Part shown: piece by piece, positions 25,826 to 34,205 of the stretch
How the letters are laid out: the number at the start of each line of letters is the position of its first letter
Numbering within the stretch: position 1 is the stretch's first letter
DNA from: IDS-8 sp035304345
GTDB taxonomy: Bacteria > Pseudomonadota > Gammaproteobacteria > Steroidobacterales > Woeseiaceae
Direction: 5' to 3'
NCBI GenBank assembly: GCA_035304345.1
Contig: DATGQE010000022.1
Location: 1 to 64,000, forward strand
Length of the DNA: 64,000 nt
Program-made: the position numbers and the translations under genes
The notes under the pieces: model-generated
The model's input: only the letters and a program-made list of their open reading frames with translations
The model's database searches: none
Told to the model about the DNA's origin: nothing

Positions 25826-26359
25826 TCAGACCCAGCGGCCGCTGGCCGCGTCGTACACCACTTCGCGGTAGACGCCCGGCATCGGGTTGGCGCCGCCGGG
25901 CAGGGTGCTCGCACCGGCTTCGGACGTGAAGTAGCCGTTGACGACGAGGCTCTTCAGCATGGCGAACATGGTGCTGCCTTCCACCGCGGCCAGCGCCTTC
26001 GCCTGCTCCGCCGTGCTGCAGGCGGCGAATCCCTTGCCGTACGCCGCGCGGCAGTCCGCATCCAGCCTCTCCATGCCCTCGAGCACCGGCTGCCGCTCCT
26101 CGGCGGTGTGCCAGTCAGAGAGGATCAGCTCCACGAATTGGGGCACGCCGGCCTCGAGCGCGCCGGGCGTGTCGGTGGCGGGGATGATGCATTCCGAGAT
26201 CGCCGCGAGAATCTCCCGCTGGCTCTCGTTCAGGACGACGTTCTGCGGCGATGCATCGAGGTCGGCCGCGGCCAGGCAGGCGCGCTGCAGCCCGATGAGC
26301 GCCACGCCGGCACCGCTGCCGATCGCCGCGCGCAGCAACTCCCGTCGGTTCACCGGCAT
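25826..26359 (-). CDS. Gluconate 2-dehydrogenase subunit 3-like Tat protein
   Basis: A 177-residue small subunit. It opens with a twin-arginine signal (NRRELLRAAIGSGAGVALI). The mature part has VVLNESQREILAAISECIIPATDTPGA, the typical start of the gluconate_2-dh3 domain, and ends with VVNGYFTSEAGAS and a short tail. Family members escort and anchor the GMC flavoprotein in the periplasm. The ATG at 26359 is chosen; 59 codons of upstream frame are not needed. It is the first gene of the pair with the GMC oxidoreductase and diverges from the lipoprotein operon at 26624. Confidence 0.87.
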   Translation of the reverse strand: MPVNRRELLRAAIGSGAGVALIGLQRACLAAADLDASPQNVVLNESQREILAAISECIIPATDTPGALEAGVPQFVELILSDWHTAEERQPVLEGMERLDADCRAAYGKGFAACSTAEQAKALAAVEGSTMFAMLKSLVVNGYFTSEAGASTLPGGANPMPGVYREVVYDAASGRWV

Positions 26360-26623
26360 GTTCTCGCCTCTTGTTTCCGGAACCGCACGATCACCCCTCG
26401 ACCCATGATCCGGGAGCGGGACGGGAAATTCAAATACGCGTCGTACAAGGCCGATCGAGGGACGGATTGAGCCGCCAGCCCTCGGCCCCGGCGGTCTTCC
26501 GCGGCGGCCAACAGCCTGAAAAGCGAGCGCCCGCACGTTTCCGGGTGGCTCGGAGGGTGGAAAAGGACTACATTTGCGTAAAGCGGCCCATTAAGAACAA
26601 CTCGAGGGCCCGGGGGGTGAACG

Positions 26624-27601
26624 ATGAATACCAGGTTCCTGGTCAGCCTGACGAGCCTGTGCCTGCTCGGATGCAGCACGGATGGAGTGGCGCAGGGGGG
26701 AGCGGTTCCGGTCCGGGTGCCCGACGGCGATGCGATCCAATGCATCAATCCCGCGACCGACAGACTGTGGATCACCCTGCGCCGCCTGGTCGTCGACAAG
26801 TCGAAGCGCTTCCTGCGCGAAGACACCAGCGTCGCCCTGCTGGTGAACGCTTCGGTGAAGGTGCAGCCGGCGACGCCCAAGCCCATAACGTTTCCGCTGA
26901 TCTCCCAGGCCACCCTGCGCGGGTTCACGCCCGGGCAGGTCTCCGTGCCGGTGGAGTACACGATCGTCGACGGGTTGCCGTTGAGCCAGGACGAGTTTCT
27001 GTACACCGGCGCCGCGCTCGAGCTGACGATCCTGAACAAGAGCGGGAGGACTCCCTGGGGCAAGGCACTGCAGGCGCTTGCGGAAACGGCGGACAAGCTC
27101 CCCATACCGGCGAACCCGATGGGCCAGACGGCGACCTACCTCCTGGAGTTCGCGAACTCGGCCATTGCCAAGGAGATCGAGGAGCAGAATGCCGACGACA
27201 AGTCGAGGTCGGCGACCCTGGCGTTGAACTTCGATCCGTCCGGTGCCTGCGCGGGCGGCGCCGATTCCGATTTCGAGAGCACCGGAACGATCGCCATCCT
27301 GCAGGAATCGGGCACCCGGGGAACGGGTTACGTTCCGATCGACCAGACGAACAGCTATTGCTGGGACGCCGACTTCCGGCCGACGTTCGTCCTCAAGGCG
27401 GCGAAAAAGAATGCCGGCCGGGCGTGCAACGATCCTGCCTATGAACCGGAGTTCGAGCAGGTCACGAACAACTACATCGCGTTCGTCGTGAATGCGGTGC
27501 CGATCTCGACCGTCCTGGGAGCGGACGACGTCGAGGAGCGCATCAACACCGCGTTGAGCCGCTGCGCGACGCACGGGATAGCGGCCGAAGACTGCCTGTG
27601 A
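26624..27601 (+). CDS. Lipoprotein of unknown function, partner of CHAT-like gene
   Basis: A 325-residue lipoprotein with a short signal and lipobox (SLCLLGCSTDG). The mature part has a beta-rich first half (LWITLRRLVVDKSKRF, VALLVNASVKVQP, VSVPVEYTIVDGLPLS) and a helical stretch (ATYLLEFANSAIAKEIEEQN). A later part holds paired cysteines (SGACAGGAD, SYCWDAD, GRACND, SRCATHGIAAEDCL) that may form disulfides in the periplasm. I do not recognise a family. It ends six bases before the start of the CHAT-like lipoprotein gene. The two are almost certainly co-transcribed and may work as partners, for example as substrate, inhibitor or co-receptor. Confidence 0.7.
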   Translation: MNTRFLVSLTSLCLLGCSTDGVAQGGAVPVRVPDGDAIQCINPATDRLWITLRRLVVDKSKRFLREDTSVALLVNASVKVQPATPKPITFPLISQATLRGFTPGQVSVPVEYTIVDGLPLSQDEFLYTGAALELTILNKSGRTPWGKALQALAETADKLPIPANPMGQTATYLLEFANSAIAKEIEEQNADDKSRSATLALNFDPSGACAGGADSDFESTGTIAILQESGTRGTGYVPIDQTNSYCWDADFRPTFVLKAAKKNAGRACNDPAYEPEFEQVTNNYIAFVVNAVPISTVLGADDVEERINTALSRCATHGIAAEDCL

Positions 27602-27607
27602 TCGATA

Positions 27608-29413
27608 TTGGCGGCGGACGTGGATACCCGCCACCGAATTTGGTTCGCAGCGATCGCGGCGCTTGCGGGCCTCGCCCTGGCCGCGTGCGAGGAAAGGCAC
27701 CCGCCCGTGGCGCAGCAATCGGGCGAGCAATTGGAGGAGGTTACCGTCACCGGCTCGCGGGTGGTGGTCAGCGAACCGCCCTTCTGGAACGCCTGGTTCG
27801 AACCGGGACGCACGAGCCGCCCGTCGTATCGCCCGCTGCCCGTGCTCGAGGCCGGCTCGAGCTACTCCCTGTTCATCGATCTTTCCGGCCTGCGGTTCGA
27901 TGCCGAGGGAGTTACCACCGAACCCGCGTCGCGACCCTTGCGCAAGAACCTCGCCGAAAGCACCGATGACACGCTCGAACTGAGGCTGCTGGTCGTCACG
28001 GATCGGAGAAGGATCCGGCTGGCCCTGGGCGAATCACCGTCCAGGATCCTGTCCGTGAACATGAACCGGTTCAGGTCGCTCGCCGCGGGCACCGCGGTGC
28101 CGGCGAGCGATGACGATCCTCTCTACAGTCTCGGGTCGGTGAGCTTTCGGCTGGATACCCGCGAGCATCCCGGGACGGCAACGGTCGGAGTGTCGATCTG
28201 GGCAAACGGGGTGCCGGTCGACCAGTTGCTCGTACCGGCCTGCGTCGGGAAGGCGGAGGCTTGCGATCACGACGTAGTCGCCGCGCACTCGCTGTACGGA
28301 CTCGATTCGGCCAGGATCGGCCTGCAGCTCGGGGAGCGAGCACGACCCGACGGCGCCATTCATTACGTCGACCTGTGGGACGCTGGCGTGATGGGTGTCT
28401 TCCGGTGCAACACCTGTGGCTGGGAGGAGGACGAGTTCGCGACGTGGATGCTGAACTACGATGCGGACCAGCTCCAGCACTACCTCTCCAACACCATCCA
28501 GCCGGCATTCGAGCGCGCGGCGAAGTTCAAGGATTCCGACTCTTTCAGGGCGACGGGGCGCGACCTCTACCGGCTGCTCATGGGCCGGGACCGGGAGGCA
28601 ATGGCCGTGTTCGAGGCCTTCTTCGCACGCGCGATGCAGGGCCCGGGGATTCCCTCGCTGTTCGTACGGCTCATCGAAGATCCCTACGGACCGCCGCTGC
28701 TCGTGCCCCTCGGGCTGATGTCCGTGCCCGTCGCCGACGAGCAGCATTTCGTCGGCGAGGTCTTCCGCGTGGAAGCGCCGCTCCTTTACCAGGATTACTC
28801 GGCCCAGTCGTCATGCCTGGATCGCTGGACGCTGCTCGTCCCTCGGCGCGAGGAAACGGGAGCGCTCGGGGCGGCGCGGCAGAAGATCGCAGGCCGGATC
28901 GGTGCGTTCAGGCGGGCGAACGCCGAGGTTCACGAGACCATCGCCGATTTCAGGAAGTGGCTGGAGACCGATTCGTTCCCCCCCGCCGAAGAGGACGCGG
29001 TCGGTGTGATCATCCTGAGTCACCACGAGGACAACCGCCTGTATTTCGACGAGAACAGGAGGACGCCCAACATCGCTTCCACCGCGATCCTGCGCCAGTT
29101 CCGCAGCCCCTCGCTCGTCATCATCAATGCCTGCGGCGCCGCCAGCCCTGGGGCGGCCGACTTCGTGGGCAGCTTCAACCTCAACGGTGTACCGACGATC
29201 ATCGCGAGCAGCACGACCGTGGATGCCGCGATGGCCGGGGACTTCATGAACCTGCTGGCGGCGCAACTCATCGGCCACCAGGACGATCCGGCCTTCAACA
29301 TCGGGCTGGCCGTCTACGAAGCCGTGCAGGAGCTCAAGGAAACCCACGGCGAGTACGCGCTGGTCTACGGGATCTACGGCAACGGCAACCTGCGCGCCTG
29401 CTTTCCCCGCTGA
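27608..29413 (+). CDS. Lipoprotein with CHAT-like (caspase-fold) protease domain
   Basis: A 601-residue protein with a signal peptide ending in the lipobox LALAAC, so it should be a membrane-anchored periplasmic or surface protein. Just after the cysteine comes EEVTVTGSR, a motif normally seen at the N-terminus of TonB-dependent receptors. The middle is beta-rich, with a CNTCGW pair. The last 170 residues resemble a CHAT domain: GVIILSHH (H472/H473) followed by SLVIINACGAASP (C509), then GVPTIIASSTTVDAA and a closing helix, which together give a His/Cys dyad. Start TTG 27608 or GTG 27620; neither has a strong ribosome site. Protease activity is inferred and not certain. Confidence 0.68.
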   Translation: MAADVDTRHRIWFAAIAALAGLALAACEERHPPVAQQSGEQLEEVTVTGSRVVVSEPPFWNAWFEPGRTSRPSYRPLPVLEAGSSYSLFIDLSGLRFDAEGVTTEPASRPLRKNLAESTDDTLELRLLVVTDRRRIRLALGESPSRILSVNMNRFRSLAAGTAVPASDDDPLYSLGSVSFRLDTREHPGTATVGVSIWANGVPVDQLLVPACVGKAEACDHDVVAAHSLYGLDSARIGLQLGERARPDGAIHYVDLWDAGVMGVFRCNTCGWEEDEFATWMLNYDADQLQHYLSNTIQPAFERAAKFKDSDSFRATGRDLYRLLMGRDREAMAVFEAFFARAMQGPGIPSLFVRLIEDPYGPPLLVPLGLMSVPVADEQHFVGEVFRVEAPLLYQDYSAQSSCLDRWTLLVPRREETGALGAARQKIAGRIGAFRRANAEVHETIADFRKWLETDSFPPAEEDAVGVIILSHHEDNRLYFDENRRTPNIASTAILRQFRSPSLVIINACGAASPGAADFVGSFNLNGVPTIIASSTTVDAAMAGDFMNLLAAQLIGHQDDPAFNIGLAVYEAVQELKETHGEYALVYGIYGNGNLRACFPR

Positions 29414-29474
29414 GCAGGAGCGCGCTCCCGCAAGGCAATCCCGATCCTGCCGGCGAGCGACGCACTCCCGCGTG

Positions 29475-29503
29475 TTGACAGTGCCCGGTGTGCCCACTAA
29501 CGT
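29475..29503 (+). promoter_or_regulatory. Sigma-70-type promoter of the cobalamin riboswitch unit
   Basis: A perfect -35 box TTGACA at 29475-29480 is followed, after exactly 17 bases, by TAACGT (29498-29503), a weak -10 box matching three of six consensus bases. The predicted transcript start, about 29510, coincides with the beginning of the cobalamin riboswitch, which supports the call. Confidence 0.6.
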
Positions 29504-29504
29504 T

Positions 29505-29705
29505 GCGTGCGCCAGCGGTGCCTGCCTTCGCGCAGGCTTAAAAGGGAATCCGGTGAAGCCTCGTCGAGGCCATTCCGGAGCTGACCCGCAGCGGTAACTG
29601 GGAACGAAAGGCGCACTGACGCACTGGGCCACGAGGCCTGGGAAGCGGCGCCCGGTAGGTGAAGCTCACGAGCTTCGTGCCCACAAGCCCGAAGACCTGC
29701 CGCAG
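29505..29705 (+). ncRNA. Cobalamin (adenosylcobalamin) riboswitch
   Basis: A leader RNA that binds coenzyme B12 and lowers expression of the downstream receptor. Conserved blocks are in the correct order: GGTGCC near 29517, TTAAAAGGGAATCCGGTG at about 29538-29555, GCTGACCCGCAGCGGTAACTG at about 29580-29600, the GGCGCACTGACGCACTGGG stretch at about 29610-29629, and the B12 box AGCCCGAAGACCTGCC at about 29686-29701. It is placed between a TTGACA promoter and a BtuB-like receptor gene 130 bases downstream, the classical arrangement. Confidence 0.93.
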
Positions 29706-29758
29706 CCATCGTGCCCGCAGGGTGCGGTGTTCGGCCATCGGGCTCTCGTGGCAGGAGC

Positions 29759-29796
29759 CGGCCGGAACGACACGCCTTTCCGGCCGCGTCGTTTTC
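29759..29796 (+). terminator. Putative expression-platform hairpin of the riboswitch
   Basis: Downstream of the B12 aptamer, CGGCCGGAA and TTCCGGCCG form a perfect nine-base-pair stem around a ten-base loop (29759-29786), followed by CGTCGTTTTC. This could be an intrinsic terminator formed when B12 is bound. The T-run is short, so translational control at the GGAGG of btuB (29826-29830) is the alternative. Confidence 0.45.
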
Positions 29797-29838
29797 CGTC
29801 CCGGTTTCCCTCCAGGCTGAGCCCCGGAGGGATCTGAA

Positions 29839-31752
29839 ATGACGACGAACCCGGCGGCGCGTGGTATCGCCGCTTCCGCACGGATTGCCATCTGTTCCGG
29901 CCTCGTGGCCATCGGCCTCGCTCCGTTCGCCGAGGGGCGAGAGAACACGGAGGGGCCACCGTCCCTGGACCAGGTCGTCGTGACCGCCACCCGGCTGTCC
30001 GAAACCCTGTTCGAAGCGAACGCCAACATCAGCGTCTTCACGCAAGACGACATCGAGCGCATGCACCCGATCTCTATCGAGGACACGTTGCGCACCATGC
30101 CGGGCATCCAGTTTCTCAACTACGGCCTGCCCGGTTACAACCTGTCGCGGGTGCGCATCAACGGCACCGACCAGGTGCTGGTCCTCGTCGACGGCGTCAA
30201 CGTGACGCAGCTCGGCAGCGGTGTTCCCTACCCGCTGCACTTCGTCACCGACATGGACAACATCGAGCGCATCGAGGTGCTGCGCGGGTCGGCGGCGGTG
30301 TTGTACGGCTCCAACGCGAAAGGCGGCGTCATCAACATCATCACCCGCGAGGCCGAGGCCGGCAATCGCACGCGCCTAACCGTCTCCGCCGGTTCGTACG
30401 ACACTCGGAGCTACCGGCTGTCGAACGAGGGCACGCTCGGCGACTGGAGCTACCGTCTCAACCTTTCGCGCTTCCTCCAGGGCAGCACCCGCGACGCCGA
30501 CGGCGTGGAGTGGGCCGGCGACCAGGAATACGAGAAGGGCGGCGCGATGGTGAGCCGCCGTCTCGGCGACTCGCGCCTCACGCTGAGCTTCAACTCGGAT
30601 CGCGACGCCTACTCGTTCCTCGATCACATCTACGACCAGGACGTCGACGGCCGCTTCCGGATGCGGGACGTCACCCTGACCTGGGATGCCGGGCTCTCCG
30701 GCACGCTGAGCAACACGTTCACGGCCCGCGACAGCCGCTTCCACAATCACGGCATCCTGCACGCGGCCTTCGGCGACGCCGATTTCTGGAACGATCACTA
30801 CAAGTCGCTCGTCGTCGCGGACCAGCTCTCGAAGGCGTTCGGCGACCGGCACGTGCTGGTCGTGGGCGCGGAATACCTCGAGACGACGTCGCTCGAGGCC
30901 GATTTCACAGGCGGCTATCTCTCGATCTCCAATCGCTCGGTGTTCCTGCAGCACGAGTGGCAGGCGACCGAAGGTCTGCGGCTTACCGGCGGCCTGCGGC
31001 TGGACGAGCCCGACAGCGAGCGGGCGAACCTCACGTCGAACCTCTCCGGGAGCGTGAAGATCGGCTACCGCTTCGGGCCTGCCGACAACGCCTGGATGGC
31101 GGCCAACGACTACTTCGTGCTGCCTTCCGGCAGCCAGCTCTTCAGCGTCTTCGGCAACCCGGCGCTCCTGCCTGAGAAAGGCCGCAACTACGAGATTGGC
31201 TACAGCCACTCGTTCGCCGGCGGCGCCATGCTGTCCGCGCACGTCTTCCAGCGAGAGTCCCGGCAGAACATCGGCTTCGACGACAACGCCCGGACTTACA
31301 CGAACGGCGAGGAAAAGGCGGTGGGCGCCGATCTCCAGCTCGATGCCGGCCTTTCCGAGACGCTTTCCGTTTCCTTCGCCTGGTCCTTCCTGAACTACCG
31401 CAACCCGAGCGGGACGACGGCTCTCGGCTACCTGCCGAGGAACCTCGTGAACGCCGGCCTCACCTGGGAGAGCGCCGCCTGGAACGTCGGCCTCGACGTC
31501 CGCGGCTTCCTGGGGCGCGACGGCAGCGACGTACGGTCGGAGGGCTGGCCGAGCGATCACTACTGGGTGACCAATCTCGGCGTCAACTACCGGGCGAGCG
31601 ACCGGCTGAAGCTGTTCCTCAAGATCAACAACGTCACGAACACGCTGTACGCCGAGCACACCAACGTGTTCTTCGCGCAGTTCAGCGGCGCCAGCGAGTG
31701 GTACGGTATGCCCGGCCGCAACGGCCTCGCCGGGATCACCCTGACGCTTTAG
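29839..31752 (+). CDS. btuB: BtuB-like TonB-dependent cobalamin receptor
   Basis: A 637-residue outer-membrane receptor predicted to import vitamin B12 or other corrinoids. A signal peptide is followed by a TonB-box-like LDQVVVTATRLSE. The plug domain has VFTQDDIERMHPISIEDTLRTMPG, VLVLVDGV and IERIEVLRGSAAVLYGSNAKGGVINI. A barrel runs to the terminal LAGITLTL. Length is close to E. coli BtuB (614). The ATG at 29839 has GGAGG eight bases upstream. The cobalamin riboswitch in its leader makes the substrate assignment strong, although barrel sequence alone would not be enough. A CPBP membrane-protein gene follows 35 bp downstream and may be co-transcribed. Confidence 0.88.
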   Translation: MTTNPAARGIAASARIAICSGLVAIGLAPFAEGRENTEGPPSLDQVVVTATRLSETLFEANANISVFTQDDIERMHPISIEDTLRTMPGIQFLNYGLPGYNLSRVRINGTDQVLVLVDGVNVTQLGSGVPYPLHFVTDMDNIERIEVLRGSAAVLYGSNAKGGVINIITREAEAGNRTRLTVSAGSYDTRSYRLSNEGTLGDWSYRLNLSRFLQGSTRDADGVEWAGDQEYEKGGAMVSRRLGDSRLTLSFNSDRDAYSFLDHIYDQDVDGRFRMRDVTLTWDAGLSGTLSNTFTARDSRFHNHGILHAAFGDADFWNDHYKSLVVADQLSKAFGDRHVLVVGAEYLETTSLEADFTGGYLSISNRSVFLQHEWQATEGLRLTGGLRLDEPDSERANLTSNLSGSVKIGYRFGPADNAWMAANDYFVLPSGSQLFSVFGNPALLPEKGRNYEIGYSHSFAGGAMLSAHVFQRESRQNIGFDDNARTYTNGEEKAVGADLQLDAGLSETLSVSFAWSFLNYRNPSGTTALGYLPRNLVNAGLTWESAAWNVGLDVRGFLGRDGSDVRSEGWPSDHYWVTNLGVNYRASDRLKLFLKINNVTNTLYAEHTNVFFAQFSGASEWYGMPGRNGLAGITLTL

Positions 31753-31787
31753 CATGGGTGAACACCGGAGCGCCGGCCGTGCCCGGA

Positions 31788-32423
31788 ATGCGAACGCCCG
31801 ATCCCGATCCCCGCCTCGTCCTCGGCGAGCTGGTCCTGCTCACCGTCCTGCTGTCCACTTACATCTGGTTCTGGCAGGACACGTTTCCGGGCGACGCGGT
31901 CGTGCTCGGCATCGCGGTGGCCGCGCTGGCGGCGGTGGTGCACCTCCGCCGCGGGGAATCGCTCCGCGACCTCGGGTTCAGGCGGGATACCTTGCCGCGC
32001 GCGGCGCGACTGGCGTCGATCGTCGTGGTGCCCGCGATCCTCGCCGTGCTGCTGCTCGGGGGAATGCTCGAGAGCCTGCATTTTCCCGCCGCCTCGCAGT
32101 GGCCGCCGAGGCTTGCAGGCCTGGTGCTGTTCGGGCTGGTCCAGCAGTACGCGTTGCTCGCGCTGTTCTACCGCCGCATCGCGGAGCTGCTTCCGGCCGG
32201 CCGGGCAACGTGGGTGACGGCAGGCGTTTTCGCCTGGTTCCATGTCCCCAACCCGTTCCTCATCGCCGTGACGTTCATTGGCGCGCTGTTCGCCTGCTGG
32301 GTGTACCGCCGAGCCCCGAACCTGCCGTTGCTCGGCATGGTGCACGGCGTCGTGTCGTTCGCCTTGTATTACTCGTTGCCGCGCGAGCTGACTTTCGGGC
32401 TGCGCGTGGGCGCCGAGTTCTGA
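31788..32423 (+). CDS. CPBP-family intramembrane protein with altered catalytic motif
   Basis: A 211-residue polytopic membrane protein with about six hydrophobic segments. It resembles the CPBP (Abi/CAAX protease-like) family: GLVQQYALLALFYRRI aligns with the first motif, where active proteases have two glutamates before the phenylalanine/arginine, and FAWFHVPNPFLI plus LLGMVHGVVSFAL carry the second and third histidine motifs. Both glutamates are glutamines here, so glutamic protease activity is doubtful. The ATG at 31788 is used; GTG 31779, with GGAG upstream, and GTG 31758 are possible. It is probably under the same B12 control as btuB. Its last 55 bases overlap the convergent MFS gene. 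Confidence 0.72.
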   Translation: MRTPDPDPRLVLGELVLLTVLLSTYIWFWQDTFPGDAVVLGIAVAALAAVVHLRRGESLRDLGFRRDTLPRAARLASIVVVPAILAVLLLGGMLESLHFPAASQWPPRLAGLVLFGLVQQYALLALFYRRIAELLPAGRATWVTAGVFAWFHVPNPFLIAVTFIGALFACWVYRRAPNLPLLGMVHGVVSFALYYSLPRELTFGLRVGAEF

Positions 32424-33631
32424 GCCACCGGCAGGCTGACGCGTATCGCGAGCGGGATGCTCGCGAGGATGAGCAGGCCGCTCAGGGCCAGCGCGCCGGG
32501 AATGGACACGACCGCCGTCAGCAGGCCGACCGCGCCCGAGCCCAGCGCCAGGCCGGCGTCGAACCCGATGTTCCACACCGCGCTCACGGTCGCCGGCTGC
32601 CGGTGCCGCGCCTGCTCGAACGCGGCGACCAGGGTCAGGCTCTGGACCGCGCCGTAACCGGCGCCGAGCAACGTCGAGCCCGCAAGCGTCACCGTCCACC
32701 CGGCCAGGCCTTCGAGCTGCAGGCCAAGCGCGACGGTGCCGATCCCGACGACGTTGAGCCCGGAAGCGGCAGGCAGCAGCCGCTCGAGCCCGAACCGGTC
32801 GGCGAGCACGCCGGATCGCCAGCGGCCGAGCGCGGCGGTGGTTCCCCAGAGCAGCAAGCCGACGGAGGCCAGTGCCCCTTCCGGCCGCGCGATGGGCAGG
32901 TACGTCATGAATCCGCCGCTCGTCAGCGTGACGACCATGAGCACCGCCGCCGGGCCGAGCGCCGCGATACGCGCCGCGCGGCGAGCGAGGCGCTCGCCGT
33001 CCCGATCGCCCGGCCGATCGCCCCGGCGATCGGCATCGCCCCCGGCCTCCGGGTCGGCCGCCCGGGCCAGGTGCCGCACGACCAGCAGTCCGAGCAGCGG
33101 TGCCGCTCCGAGAACGGCCACGATCCCGAAGCGTTCCGCCGTCACGAGCGCCACCCCGCCCGCCACGGCGAACAGGTTCGGCAGCGCGGCCGCGAGGCCG
33201 AAGATGCCGATCGCCTCGCCGCGACGTGCCGGCGGCACGATCCGCGCCGCGAGCATGGCGCCGAGCACCGTGAGGATGCCGAAACCGATGCCGCGCACCG
33301 CCGAGATCGCGAGCACCCAGCCGAATCCGTCGTCTACGAGGAGCAGCAGCGCGGGAGCGCCGAGCGCGAGGGCTCCTGCGCCGAGGGTCGTGGCGAGGCC
33401 CAGCGAGCGCTCGAGCCGCGGGACCATGGCCTGGGTCACCACCGTGACGACGAGCAGCGCGGTGGTGACCAGCCCGGTCAGGCTCTCCGGCGTCCCCTGG
33501 GACGCGAGCCACGCCGGCAGCGCCGAGATGGTGACGAAGAAGCCGGTGAAGCCGGACAGCGCGTAGGCAAGGAGCAGCCACATCGCCGGCAATCGCCACA
33601 CTGAGCCCGGCTCGTTCGAGATCGTCGACAT
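32369..33631 (-). CDS. Major facilitator superfamily transporter
   Basis: A 420-residue inner-membrane protein with about 12 hydrophobic segments, divided in two halves by a charged central loop (residues about 185-220, rich in Asp/Arg/Gly). The first half has VVTQAMVPRLERSLG and an IPPARRGEAIGIFGLA-type cytoplasmic loop. The second half starts with a transmembrane helix near LGPAAVLMVVTLTSGGF. The subfamily resembles drug or metabolite exporters of the MFS_1 type; substrate unknown. The ATG of MSTISNEPG is chosen. Its 3' end runs 55 bp into the convergent CPBP gene, so antisense interference between them is possible. Confidence 0.85.
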   Translation of the reverse strand: MSTISNEPGSVWRLPAMWLLLAYALSGFTGFFVTISALPAWLASQGTPESLTGLVTTALLVVTVVTQAMVPRLERSLGLATTLGAGALALGAPALLLLVDDGFGWVLAISAVRGIGFGILTVLGAMLAARIVPPARRGEAIGIFGLAAALPNLFAVAGGVALVTAERFGIVAVLGAAPLLGLLVVRHLARAADPEAGGDADRRGDRPGDRDGERLARRAARIAALGPAAVLMVVTLTSGGFMTYLPIARPEGALASVGLLLWGTTAALGRWRSGVLADRFGLERLLPAASGLNVVGIGTVALGLQLEGLAGWTVTLAGSTLLGAGYGAVQSLTLVAAFEQARHRQPATVSAVWNIGFDAGLALGSGAVGLLTAVVSIPGALALSGLLILASIPLAIRVSLPVAQNSAPTRSPKVSSRGNE

Positions 33632-33879
33632 GCGCGGTCGTCCGTGAAAAAGCCTGCCGACGCGGCCGGCGGAGGATTGCCCCCGGGGGGTCGTGGAACC
33701 GGGGATGGTAATCCGGGCGGCCGATTTTCTCAGCGGCCGGCGACGGGTCCCGCGAGGCCGGTCGTGCATGCTGCGATGCCCCCGGGGAGCGCCGCGGCCC
33801 TCTGCATCGGCTTTTGGGGATGCAGCCCGTGCCGGTCGGGTCCAGAATCCGGGTGTTCGGGCCGACGAAGGAATCCGCC

Positions 33880-34122
33880 ATGAGCAACGGGGTACCGGAG
33901 GTAGGCGACCAGGATCCGGCGGCGCGCAATTCGCCGATCGCTGGCGAGGACGACGAAGACACGCTGTTCCTGCGCCACGACGTGCCGGACGATGCAGCCG
34001 TCTGCTGGTTCAACGACGTCCCGTACGCAGACGGGAGCTTCGTCAGGAGCGGCACCGTGATTCTCCGCTGCGATCGCGGCATCTGGATCGAATCGGGCCC
34101 AGCCGATCCCGCGAATCCCTGA
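33880..34122 (+). CDS. Small acidic protein, DUF1496-like
   Basis: An 80-residue protein with an acidic N-terminal half (GEDDEDTLFLRHDVPDD). The C-terminal half has AVCWFNDVPYADGSFVRSGTVILRCDRGIW, which resembles the short Cys-containing DUF1496 motif (C-Y/F-x-D/N ... G ... L-x-C). The ATG has GAAGGA upstream. No signal peptide is seen. Function unknown. It sits alone between the MFS and cyclase genes, with its own short upstream region. Confidence 0.65.
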   Translation: MSNGVPEVGDQDPAARNSPIAGEDDEDTLFLRHDVPDDAAVCWFNDVPYADGSFVRSGTVILRCDRGIWIESGPADPANP

Positions 34123-34205
34123 AGCGGACCCGCCGTGAGGTGGCGGTGACCCGGCCGCGCGACGCGATCGTGGCTCCAGCCTCGAATGCCGGCGGGACCG
34201 CGTTC

